A stretch of 64,000 nt of DNA from Stagnihabitans tardus (GTDB lineage: Bacteria > Pseudomonadota > Alphaproteobacteria > Rhodobacterales > Rhodobacteraceae). A program made the position numbers and the translations under genes. Below, piece after piece: positions 8,394 to 15,533 of this stretch; within the stretch, counting starts at the first letter, position 1; each line of letters starts with the position of its first letter. Under the pieces are notes generated by a model. That model was given only the letters and a program-made list of their open reading frames with translations. It was not told the DNA's origin and made no database searches. The stretch is from positions 310,001 through 374,000 of the forward strand of contig NZ_JAABNR010000001.1 in NCBI RefSeq assembly GCF_009925085.1. The letters are read 5' to 3'.

Positions 8394-8450
8394 TTCACCT
8401 TGGCACAAATATCCCACGGAGGGGTCCGGGGAGGTGTGAAACCTCCCCGG
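8394..8450 (+). repeat. CAAATATCCC motif and convergent hairpin
   Basis: CTTTCACCTTGGCA then CAAATATCCC (8406-8415), followed by a 10-bp perfect stem CCGGGGAGGT / ACCTCCCCGG (8426-8435, 8441-8450). It lies at a convergent gene junction, between the 87-aa gene and the XRE regulator, and may act as a two-way terminator. Confidence 0.6.
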
Positions 8451-8456
8451 CGCCTG

Positions 8457-9107
8457 TCACCCGTTCTGCGGATAGGCGATGATCGACAAATAACGCGCGG
8501 GCAGCTTGTTCAGGATCTCGGGCCCATGCGGGGCATCGGCGTCGAAGAACAGGCTGTCCCCGGGCCTCAGGTGGAAAAGCTGGTCGCCATGGCGATAGGT
8601 CACTTCGCCCTCCAGCACATACAAGAGCTCCAGCCCCTCGTGCTGGAAGGTCGGAAAGACATCGGCCTCGGTGGAAAGCGAGATGATATAGGGCTCGACC
8701 ACCACGCCAGAGTCATTCGACCCGATATGGCCCAAGAGGTTATACTGATGCCCCGCCCGCGTGCCGCGCCGCTCGACCTCCAGATGCGCGCCCGCCTTCA
8801 CATGCTGCACCTCGCGGCGCTCTTCATAGCCCTTGAAGAAGGCCGTGATCGGCACGGAAAAGGCATGGGCCAGGACCTGCAGGGTCGTCAAGGACGGAGA
8901 CGTATTGCCGTTCTCGATCTTGGAGAGCATCCCGATCGAAAGCCCCGTGGCAGAGGCCAGGTCGGCCACCGTCAGCCCCTGCTGGCGGCGGAACTGGCGC
9001 ACCTCGCGGCCAATGGCGGATTCCAGGTTGCGCTCGGTCAGCTCGCGGACCCGGTGCGGGTCCTGGGAAAAGGCCGGCTTGATCTTGGGCAGGGGCAGGT
9101 CGTCCAT
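8457..9107 (-). CDS. XRE-family regulator with C-terminal cupin domain
   Basis: The 216-residue protein has an XRE helix-turn-helix at about 27-85 (V-A-D-L-A-S-A-T-G-L-S-I-G-M-L-S-K-I-E-N-G) and a cupin sensing domain at about 140-205 (H-E-G-L-E-L-L-Y-V-L-E-G, then L-R-P-G-D-S-L-F-F-D-A-D-A-P-H). The ATG at 9107, with AGGGA six bases upstream, is preferred over a TTG two codons earlier. It is the last gene of the mgdABCD operon, 48 bp after mgdD. Regulators of this family usually sense a small ligand and control the linked pathway, so methylamine or a glutamyl intermediate is a likely signal. Confidence 0.85.
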   Translation of the reverse strand: MDDLPLPKIKPAFSQDPHRVRELTERNLESAIGREVRQFRRQQGLTVADLASATGLSIGMLSKIENGNTSPSLTTLQVLAHAFSVPITAFFKGYEERREVQHVKAGAHLEVERRGTRAGHQYNLLGHIGSNDSGVVVEPYIISLSTEADVFPTFQHEGLELLYVLEGEVTYRHGDQLFHLRPGDSLFFDADAPHGPEILNKLPARYLSIIAYPQNG

Positions 9108-9117
9108 GGGCAATCCC

Positions 9118-9148
9118 TACAGAAACATCCTTGTTTACTACAGGGAAA
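9118..9148 (-). promoter_or_regulatory. Candidate operator repeats upstream of the XRE regulator
   Basis: Two related sequences, CTACAGAAAC (9118-9127) and CTACAGGGAAAC (9137-9148), lie in the short gap between mgdD and the regulator. A similar CTACGGGAAAAC occurs in the mgsA/transport divergent region. They could be binding sites of the regulator, but the motif is short and untested. Confidence 0.3.
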
Positions 9149-9155
9149 CTCGGCC

Positions 9156-9713
9156 TCAGGCAACTGTCCCCGCAGCCAGGTGGATGGCATGGTGCAAGGA
9201 CCCCGCCATCGACCGCGCCCCGTAAAGAGTCACGCCGTTTCGCTTGATCAGGTAGCAGCCCATGTGCTCGATCACCGTGCGGGTGGCAAAGCCCTCGGGC
9301 GCCGCCCCCAGATCGACGTTGCACAGCTTCTGGAACACCCGCTCCAGCCCCGCGCCCGTCAGGTCGAAGCGGACCCAGGCGTCGGTCTGCTCGGTCACGC
9401 TAGCGCCATCGCCCAGGATCGCCAAGAGCTTCGGCCGGATGTCTTCATGGCTGGCAAAGGGCGCCTCGACCATGAACATGTCGGGGGTCAGCCAGAAGCT
9501 TGCGAAGACCTCTCCTTCTGCCGCCCTGGCCACACCCGGCACCGGCACGCCCGCCTTGGCGGCGGCCGCAGAGACCTCGGCCTCGCGGCCCCGGCGTGGC
9601 GCGACCGAGGCCAGGGCCACATCGACGCGCTCGACCAGCTCCCAGGGCCCGATCGTCTCGCGCAGCGGTTCGGCCTTGCCCAGGGCGGTGAGGGGTTTCA
9701 ACAGCTTATCCAC
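9156..9713 (-). CDS. mgdD: N-methylglutamate dehydrogenase subunit D (sarcosine oxidase gamma-like)
   Basis: This 185-residue protein resembles the gamma subunit of heterotetrameric sarcosine oxidase (SoxG). I place the start at a GTG (9713) whose codon overlaps the mgdC stop (GTGGATAA), with GGGGAG eight bases upstream; a TTG 24 bases earlier lacks a good ribosome site. The C-terminal half has the fold of a folate-binding T-protein relative (W-V-R-F-D-L-T-G-A-G-L-E-R-V-F-Q-K and M-G-C-Y-L-I-K-R). The gamma chain is structural in the known enzymes and contacts the alpha chain. Subunit letters follow the usual mgdABCD order (beta, delta, alpha, gamma). Confidence 0.82.
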   Translation of the reverse strand: MDKLLKPLTALGKAEPLRETIGPWELVERVDVALASVAPRRGREAEVSAAAAKAGVPVPGVARAAEGEVFASFWLTPDMFMVEAPFASHEDIRPKLLAILGDGASVTEQTDAWVRFDLTGAGLERVFQKLCNVDLGAAPEGFATRTVIEHMGCYLIKRNGVTLYGARSMAGSLHHAIHLAAGTVA

Positions 9714-12633
9714 GCAGACGCTCCCCTTGCGGATCAATGAAATGCGGGCTGACGATTTCGGCCATGATCTCGGTCCCGGCCAGAAGGTTCACGACCCTGA
9801 TCTTCTCGCCCATCCGCCTGGCCCCATCCCGCAGGTAGCCCAGGGCGATGTAATGGCCCAGATGCGGCGAGTAGACCAGCGAGGTCAGCCAGCCGTCGTC
9901 ATTCTCCACCGTGGGCGCGGCGCCGATCTTAAGGAAATGGCTGCCCGCCTTCATCGCATCGGCGGGGTTGACCGGCTTGACGCCGACCAGCCGGAGCCCA
10001 TCCTCCGCCACCAGCGCCTCACGCCCCGAGAGCGTCACGCCAATGGCCTCCTTCTTGCGGCTGACCATCTTCCCCAGCCCCATGTTCAAGGCGGTCGAGG
10101 TCCCGTTCAGCTCGTTGCCCGCCACATGGCCCTTTTCGACCCGCATGACGCCAAGCGCCTCGGTGCCATAGACCACGGCGCCGAACTCTTCGCCCGCCGC
10201 CACCAGCGCCCGGATCAAGCCATCGCCATAGCGCGCGGGCACGGCAATCTCATAGGCCAGCTCTCCGCTGAAGCTGATCCGGAAGAGCCGCGCGCGCAGG
10301 CCGCCGATGGTGATCTCCGCGCAGCCCATATAGGGCAGGCCTGCGTCCGAGATGTCCTGATCCACCAGCTTTTGCAACAGCTTGCGGGCATTGGGACCGG
10401 CCACCGAATATTGCGCCCAGGCCTCGGTGGTCGAGATGATCTGCACATCCAGATCCGGCCACAGAACCTGGCGGGCATATTCCAGGTTGCGGAAGACCAG
10501 GACCGCGTTGGCCGTGGTCGTGGTCATGACATATTCGTTCGGACCCAGCCGCGCCGTGGTGCCATCGTCATAGACCATGCCATCTTCGCGCAGCATCAGC
10601 CCATAGCGGCACTTGCCGATGGCCAAAGAGGCGAAATTGTTGGCATAGACCCGGTCCAGGAAGGCCGCCGCATCGGTGCCCTGCACGTCGATCTTGCCAA
10701 GCGTCGTCACGTCGCAGATGCCGACCGAGGCGCGGGTGGCCAGAACCTCGCGGTCGACCGATTGCCGCCACTCGGTCTCGCCCGCCTTGGGCAACCACTG
10801 GGTGCGCAGCCACATGCCGACCTCGACAAAGACCGCGCCCTGCGACTTGGCCCAGTGATGCGAGGGCGTCAGGCGGAAGGGCTTGAAGTCGCGGCCCTTC
10901 GACCGGCCGCCCAGGGCGCCCAGAGACACCGGCGTGAAGGGCGGCCGATAGGTCGTCTGGCCCGTGGCTTCAATGCTTTGCCCCGTGAGCTCTGCCATGA
11001 TCGCGGCGCCCAGGAGATTGCCGGTCTTGCCCTGGTCGGTCGCCATGCCCAGCGTCGTATAGCGCTTGAGATGCTCGACATCCGAGAAAGCCTCCTGGTG
11101 GGCCAGCTTCACATCCTTGACGGTCACGTCGTTCTGCTGATCTACCCAGGCGCGCGAGGCCCCTTTGACGGCCCAAAGGGGCGCGATGCGGTAAGGTGCA
11201 TCCTCGGCCTTGGGCAGGGCATAGGGCGCCTGGCGGCCCAGGGCCTCGGCAGCGGCCCGCGCGGCCTCGGCCCCCGTCCGCAGCGCGCCATGGGTCGAGA
11301 AGACCCCGGCCGCCGCCCCGACCGCCACCAGCCCCTTGGGGCCGCGCGCCGGAACGAAGGCCGCGATCTCGTCACTCCAGTCCGGCCGCGCGCGGTGCTG
11401 CTGCATCAGCCCGAGGTTCGGGTTCCACCCGCCCGAGACGCCAAGCGCATCGACCGCCAAGGTCTCGCGCCGGCCCCTGTGCTCGACCGTGATCCCGGTC
11501 AGGCCCAGGCGCCCCGAAGTGTCCACCACAGAGGCCCCGCGCAAATGGCGGATGCCCGGCAAGAGCGCGCCGCCCTCGCGGCTGTCGATGACGGCGACCA
11601 CGTCGACGCCCTTGGCCTGAAGATCGACGGCGGTGCGCAAGCCATCGTCGTTGTTGGCGAAAACCGCGACCCTCTGCCCCGGCACCACGGCCCAGCGGTT
11701 GGCATAGGCCCGAAGCGCCCCGGCCAGCATGACCCCCGGCCGGTCGTTGTTGTCAAAGGCGATGGGCCGCTCGATGGCGCCCGTCGCCATGATGGCCTGG
11801 GGCGCATAGATCCGCCACAGGGTCTGGCGCACCTGGCCCTGGACTGGCGCGGGAAGGTGGTCGCTGACCCGCTCGACCGCGCCGTAGATGCCATGGTCGA
11901 AGACACCGAAGACCGTGGTCCGCGGCATCAAGCGCACAGTCGGCAGGGCCGCCAGTTCCGCTGCAGCACTGCGGGCCCAGTCGGCAGAGCCCTGCTCACC
12001 GACAGCAAGGCTTTCCGCGTTCAACCGCCCGCCCAGAAGGAAATCCTCATCCGCCAGGATCACCCGCAGCCCCGCACGCCCCGCCGTCAGCGCCGCCATC
12101 AGCCCGGCAGGACCCGCGCCCACCACCAGGAGGTCGGCGTGAAGGAAGCCCTTGTCATAAGCGTCCGGATCCGCCTCGCGGGTCAGCGCGCCAAGCCCCG
12201 CCGCGCGGCGGATGATCGGCTCATAGAGCTTTTCCCAGAACTTCGCGGGCCACATGAAGGTCTTGTAGTAAAACCCTGCCGCGAAAAAGGAATTCAGCCG
12301 GTCGTTGATCCCCAGCGCGTCGAAGGAGAGGCTCGGCCAGCGGTTCTGCGAGCGCGCCGTCAGCCCCTCGAAGACCTCCTGCACCGTGGCGCGCGTGTTG
12401 GGCTCCTGCCGCCCGCCCGTCCGCACCTCGACCAGCGCATTCGGCTCCTCGGAGCCCGAGGTCAACACCCCGCGCGGCCGGTGATACTTAAAGCTCCGCC
12501 CCATCAGCCGCACATCGGCCGCCAAGAGCGCCGAGGCCAGGGTATCGCCGGGATGCCCCTGAAAGCTTTGCCCGTCAAAGGTGAAGGTCAGCGTCCTGGA
12601 GCGGTCGATCAGACCGCCTGCGATCCGGGTCAT
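9706..12633 (-). CDS. mgdC: N-methylglutamate dehydrogenase subunit C (sarcosine oxidase alpha-like)
   Basis: At 975 residues this matches the alpha subunit of heterotetrameric sarcosine oxidase. In order it has an N-terminal 2Fe-2S-ferredoxin-like fold (F-D-G-Q-S-F-Q-G-H-P-G-D-T-L, about 15-100), a dinucleotide-binding domain starting at V-V-G-A-G-P-A-G-L near 172, and a C-terminal aminomethyltransferase (GcvT-like) domain from about 590. In the family the alpha chain holds NAD and binds tetrahydrofolate that captures the one-carbon unit. The N-terminal domain shows no iron-sulfur cysteine cluster, as is normal for SoxA. It starts within the last four bases of mgdB and overlaps mgdD. Confidence 0.87.
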   Translation of the reverse strand: MTRIAGGLIDRSRTLTFTFDGQSFQGHPGDTLASALLAADVRLMGRSFKYHRPRGVLTSGSEEPNALVEVRTGGRQEPNTRATVQEVFEGLTARSQNRWPSLSFDALGINDRLNSFFAAGFYYKTFMWPAKFWEKLYEPIIRRAAGLGALTREADPDAYDKGFLHADLLVVGAGPAGLMAALTAGRAGLRVILADEDFLLGGRLNAESLAVGEQGSADWARSAAAELAALPTVRLMPRTTVFGVFDHGIYGAVERVSDHLPAPVQGQVRQTLWRIYAPQAIMATGAIERPIAFDNNDRPGVMLAGALRAYANRWAVVPGQRVAVFANNDDGLRTAVDLQAKGVDVVAVIDSREGGALLPGIRHLRGASVVDTSGRLGLTGITVEHRGRRETLAVDALGVSGGWNPNLGLMQQHRARPDWSDEIAAFVPARGPKGLVAVGAAAGVFSTHGALRTGAEAARAAAEALGRQAPYALPKAEDAPYRIAPLWAVKGASRAWVDQQNDVTVKDVKLAHQEAFSDVEHLKRYTTLGMATDQGKTGNLLGAAIMAELTGQSIEATGQTTYRPPFTPVSLGALGGRSKGRDFKPFRLTPSHHWAKSQGAVFVEVGMWLRTQWLPKAGETEWRQSVDREVLATRASVGICDVTTLGKIDVQGTDAAAFLDRVYANNFASLAIGKCRYGLMLREDGMVYDDGTTARLGPNEYVMTTTTANAVLVFRNLEYARQVLWPDLDVQIISTTEAWAQYSVAGPNARKLLQKLVDQDISDAGLPYMGCAEITIGGLRARLFRISFSGELAYEIAVPARYGDGLIRALVAAGEEFGAVVYGTEALGVMRVEKGHVAGNELNGTSTALNMGLGKMVSRKKEAIGVTLSGREALVAEDGLRLVGVKPVNPADAMKAGSHFLKIGAAPTVENDDGWLTSLVYSPHLGHYIALGYLRDGARRMGEKIRVVNLLAGTEIMAEIVSPHFIDPQGERLRG

Positions 12634-12908
12634 TTCGAACGTCCTTTCGCCCGGGCCACGTCGCGGGCCAGTTCCACCTTCAGGATCTCATGCGTCACCG
12701 TGTTGCGCGTGACCACAAGCCAGGAGCGGTCGCCCTGCTCGTGATACCAAAGCTCGCGATGCTCTCCGGCCGGGTTGTCGCGCAGGTAAAGATAATCGTG
12801 CATCGTCGGAATATCGGCGCCGTCCGGGCGGTCAATCAGCGCCGCGTCGCCGAGATAGACGAATTCCTGCGCATCGCGCGGGCCAAGCAGGGGATGGGGG
12901 ATCAGCAT
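12630..12908 (-). CDS. mgdB: N-methylglutamate dehydrogenase subunit B (sarcosine oxidase delta-like)
   Basis: The 92-residue protein aligns along its length with sarcosine oxidase delta subunits: N-terminal L-I-P-x-P-x-x-G-P-R-D-x-x-E-F, then D-Y-L-Y-L-R-D-N-P-A-G, then Y-H-E-Q-G-D-R-S-W. In characterised SoxD a zinc ion is held by two N-terminal Cys, a His and a third Cys. Here those positions read His, Leu, His and Asp, so the zinc site appears lost. The subunit otherwise looks intact. It lies 47 bp after mgdA and overlaps mgdC by four bases. Confidence 0.83.
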   Translation of the reverse strand: MLIPHPLLGPRDAQEFVYLGDAALIDRPDGADIPTMHDYLYLRDNPAGEHRELWYHEQGDRSWLVVTRNTVTHEILKVELARDVARAKGRSK

Positions 12909-12955
12909 GGGTCAGTCCTTGCCAAGATGAAGATGAAGCGACAAGTCTTTCATCC

Positions 12956-14206
12956 TCAATGCAAATTCGGTTGGGCACCCTGGCCCTTTTCGTCGATCAT
13001 GGCGCCCTTCAGGAACCGGTCGAAGCGATAGGCCGTGGCCGTCGGATGCGGCGTATCGGTGGCCAGGAGATGGGCAAAGCACCAGCCCGAGGCCGGCGTC
13101 GCCTTGAAGCCGCCATAGCACCAGCCGCCGTTGAAATAGAGCCCCTCGATCGGCGTCTTGTCGATGATAGGCGAGCCGTCCATCGACATGTCCATGATCC
13201 CGCCCCAGGCGCGCAAAAGCCGCGCGCGCCCAATCGCGGGCATCAAGGCCATGCCGCCCTCGGCCACATCCTCGATCACCGGCAGGTTCCCCCGCTGCGC
13301 GTAAGAGTTATAGCCGTCGATATCGCCGCCAAAGACCAGCCCGCCCTTGTCCGACTGGCTGACATAGAAATGCCCCGCGCCAAAGGTGATGACCCCGTCG
13401 ATCAGAGGTTTCAAGCCTTCGGAAACAAAGGCTTGCAACACGTGGGACTCGATGGGCAACCGCATCCCCGCATGGGCCATGACCCGGCCCGAGGACCCCG
13501 CCACCGCGACGCCCACCTTCTTGGCCCCGATATACCCGCGCGAGGTCTCGACCCCCAGGATCCGGCCATTTTCGATCCGCATCCCCGTCACTTCGCAGTT
13601 CTGGATCAGGTCGACCCCTGCGAGGTCGGCGCCCCGCGCATAGCCCCAGGCCACCGCATCATGGCGCACCGTCCCGCCGCGCTTCTGCAAGAGGCCACCC
13701 TTGATCGGAAAGCGCGCATCGTCGAAGTTCAGCCAGGGGTACATCGCCCGCACGCCCTCGCGGTCCAACAGCACCGCGTCCGCCCCGTTCAGGATCATCG
13801 CATTGCCGCGCCGCGTCGCCGCATCCCGCGCCGCATCGGTATGGATCAGGTTGACGATGCCGCGCTGGGACACCATGGCGTTGTAGTTGAAATCCTGCTC
13901 CAGCCCCTCCCAGAGCTTCAGCGAGAATTCGTAAAACGGCTCGTTGCCCGGCAAGAGATAGTTCGACCGGATGATCGTCGTGTTCCGCCCGACATTGCCC
14001 GAGCCGAGGTAGCTTTTCTCCAGCACCGCGATCCGGGCCTGCCGGAACTGCTTGGCCAGGTAATAGGCCGTGGCCAGCCCATGCCCGCCGCCGCCGACGA
14101 TGATATAGTCATACTCGGACTTGGGCGCGGGGTCGCGCCAGACCGGGCCCCAACCCTTGTGGCCGGTCAGGGCCTCCTTGATGATTCGCCAGCCGGAATA
14201 GCGCAT
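12956..14206 (-). CDS. mgdA: N-methylglutamate dehydrogenase subunit A (sarcosine oxidase beta-like)
   Basis: The 416-residue protein is the beta subunit type of heterotetrameric sarcosine oxidase, a DAO-fold flavoprotein. The FAD-binding Rossmann motif I-I-V-G-G-G-G-H-G-L-A-T-A-Y-Y-L is at about 34-50, and the C-terminal G-G-W-C-Y-G-G-F-K-A-T-P-A-S-G is typical of the family. This chain oxidises the N-methyl amino acid. The start at 14206 is supported by GGGGAAT upstream and by family length. It is the first gene of a leftward operon mgdA-B-C-D-XRE. Sarcosine as substrate is possible, but the mgs and gmaS genes nearby favour N-methylglutamate. Confidence 0.87.
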   Translation of the reverse strand: MRYSGWRIIKEALTGHKGWGPVWRDPAPKSEYDYIIVGGGGHGLATAYYLAKQFRQARIAVLEKSYLGSGNVGRNTTIIRSNYLLPGNEPFYEFSLKLWEGLEQDFNYNAMVSQRGIVNLIHTDAARDAATRRGNAMILNGADAVLLDREGVRAMYPWLNFDDARFPIKGGLLQKRGGTVRHDAVAWGYARGADLAGVDLIQNCEVTGMRIENGRILGVETSRGYIGAKKVGVAVAGSSGRVMAHAGMRLPIESHVLQAFVSEGLKPLIDGVITFGAGHFYVSQSDKGGLVFGGDIDGYNSYAQRGNLPVIEDVAEGGMALMPAIGRARLLRAWGGIMDMSMDGSPIIDKTPIEGLYFNGGWCYGGFKATPASGWCFAHLLATDTPHPTATAYRFDRFLKGAMIDEKGQGAQPNLH

Positions 14207-14333
14207 CAGGTTTATTCCCCGTAAAACTTGTTCACTGGCAGAATACCAAGCCAGAAGCCGCCCGCAAGAGGCCAAAGGGATGTAAACCGTTTTCCACTTG
14301 CGGCCAGCGGTCAGGCGCATCAGAAAAGCGCCC
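14207..14333. promoter_or_regulatory. Divergent promoter region between mgdA and an MFS gene
   Basis: This 127-bp spacer must carry the mgdABCD promoter (minus) and that of the MFS gene (plus). It contains GATGTAAACCG and CCGTAAAACTTG segments that faintly resemble the GTAAAC-like half sites before the XRE gene, but I see no convincing -35/-10 pair. Confidence 0.35.
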
Positions 14334-15467
14334 ATGTTGAACCTCGCGCCCCAGACCCGTGTTTACGCCGGCTTTGTCACCTATTCCTTCGCCATGGGGA
14401 ACATCTTCCCCCGGCTTGCCGATGTGCAGGCGGGCATGGGCGTCACGACGGCCGAGCTTGGGATGGGGTTGATCGGGGCGCCCATCGGCACGCTCTTGTC
14501 CCTGTCCTTCTCGGCCAAGCTGATGGAGCGCATCGGCTATGGCCGCGCCCTGCCCCTGGCCATCCCGATCCTGGCCTGCCTTTACGCAATGGCCGTGCGG
14601 GCGCCCGATCCCCTGACGCTCTTCCTGCTCTTGATCCCGACCGGCGTGGCCATCGGCTGCATCGAGCTGATGCTGAACGCCGAGGCCGACCGGACCGAGG
14701 CGCGGATCGGGCGGCGGATCATGAACCGCTCCCATGCCTTCTGGTCGATCGGCTTCTTCGCGGCGGGGCTCTTCGGCGCGCGGATCGCGGCCACGGGGAT
14801 TTCGCCGCAGGATCATTTGCTGATCGTCATCCCCATCGTGACCCTGGGCGCCCTGGTGGCGCTGTGGGGCTATGACCCCTCGCCAAGCACCGACACGCAT
14901 GAGGCCCCGCTTTTCGCCCTGCCCACCCCGGGCGTGCTGCTCATCATCCTGGTCACCGTGCCCGCCATGCTGCTGGAGGGCGCCAGCATGGATTGGTCGG
15001 CCATCTACATGCGCGATGCGTTCCAGGCATCGGAGTTCTGGCAAGGCATCGCGGTCAGTTCATTCGCCGTGCTGCAGGGCGCGATGCGCTTCTTCGCCGA
15101 TGGCGTGGTCGAACGCTATTCGCCCGCGGGCCTGGCCCGGGTGCTGCTGGCCTCGCTGCTGGTCGGCTGCCTGATCGTGGTCTTTTCGCCCTTCGCGAGC
15201 CTCTCGCTCTTGGGATTTGCGCTGATGGGCCTGGGAACCTCCGCGATCTTTCCGCTGGCGGTTTCGGCAGCGGCGCGGCGCGGCGACCGCCCGGCCTCGG
15301 TCAATATCGCGGCCGTGGCGCAGTTCGCCTTCATCATGTTCCTGATCGGGCCGCCGATGCTGGGCCATGTTGCCCATGGCTTCGGCATCCGCGCGGCCTT
15401 TGCCGTGGGCCTGCCCTTCGTCGTGATCTCTTTGCTGACGGCGGGGGCGCTGGGGCGGAACAGGTAG
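14334..15467 (+). CDS. MFS transporter
   Basis: This 377-residue protein has about 12 hydrophobic segments. The N-terminus runs G-F-V-T-Y-S-F-A-M-G-N-I-F-P-R-L-A-D-V-Q, typical of the small-MFS branch often annotated as fucose-permease-like. The charged A-K-L-M-E-R-I-G-Y-G-R loop between helices 2 and 3 corresponds to the family motif A position. The ATG at 14334 is chosen because the protein then aligns with family N-termini. It is divergent from mgdA and convergent with the giant repeat gene. The substrate cannot be read from the sequence. Confidence 0.8.
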   Translation: MLNLAPQTRVYAGFVTYSFAMGNIFPRLADVQAGMGVTTAELGMGLIGAPIGTLLSLSFSAKLMERIGYGRALPLAIPILACLYAMAVRAPDPLTLFLLLIPTGVAIGCIELMLNAEADRTEARIGRRIMNRSHAFWSIGFFAAGLFGARIAATGISPQDHLLIVIPIVTLGALVALWGYDPSPSTDTHEAPLFALPTPGVLLIILVTVPAMLLEGASMDWSAIYMRDAFQASEFWQGIAVSSFAVLQGAMRFFADGVVERYSPAGLARVLLASLLVGCLIVVFSPFASLSLLGFALMGLGTSAIFPLAVSAAARRGDRPASVNIAAVAQFAFIMFLIGPPMLGHVAHGFGIRAAFAVGLPFVVISLLTAGALGRNR

Positions 15468-15468
15468 A

Positions 15469-15492
15469 CCCGGGGTATACCCCGGGCTACGC
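15469..15492 (-). repeat. Dispersed 18-bp palindrome, copy 1
   Basis: A perfect palindrome CCCGGGGTATACCCCGGG (15469-15486) with a conserved GCTACGC flank, directly after the MFS stop codon. Identical palindromes with the same flank (read as GCGTAG on the plus strand) occur at 48319-48342 and 56518-56541. Confidence 0.75.
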
Positions 15493-15504
15493 GGTGGAAA
15501 GAGA

Positions 15505-15528
15505 GCGCCCCCCGGTGAAGGGGGGCGC
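15505..15528 (-). terminator. Hairpin between the MFS and giant repeat genes
   Basis: A 9-bp stem GCGCCCCCC / GGGGGGCGC (15505-15513, 15520-15528) with a 6-base loop, 5 bp past the stop of the giant gene on the minus strand and 37 bp past the MFS stop. It is well placed to end both convergent transcripts, although only short pyrimidine runs follow. Confidence 0.65.
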
Positions 15529-15533
15529 CTTGG

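Noticed and set aside
9156-14206. Annotation as heterotetrameric sarcosine oxidase
   Set aside because: The family is the same, but glyA/folD-type sarcosine neighbours are absent and gmaS-mgsABC are present, so N-methylglutamate dehydrogenase fits better. Sarcosine cannot be fully excluded.
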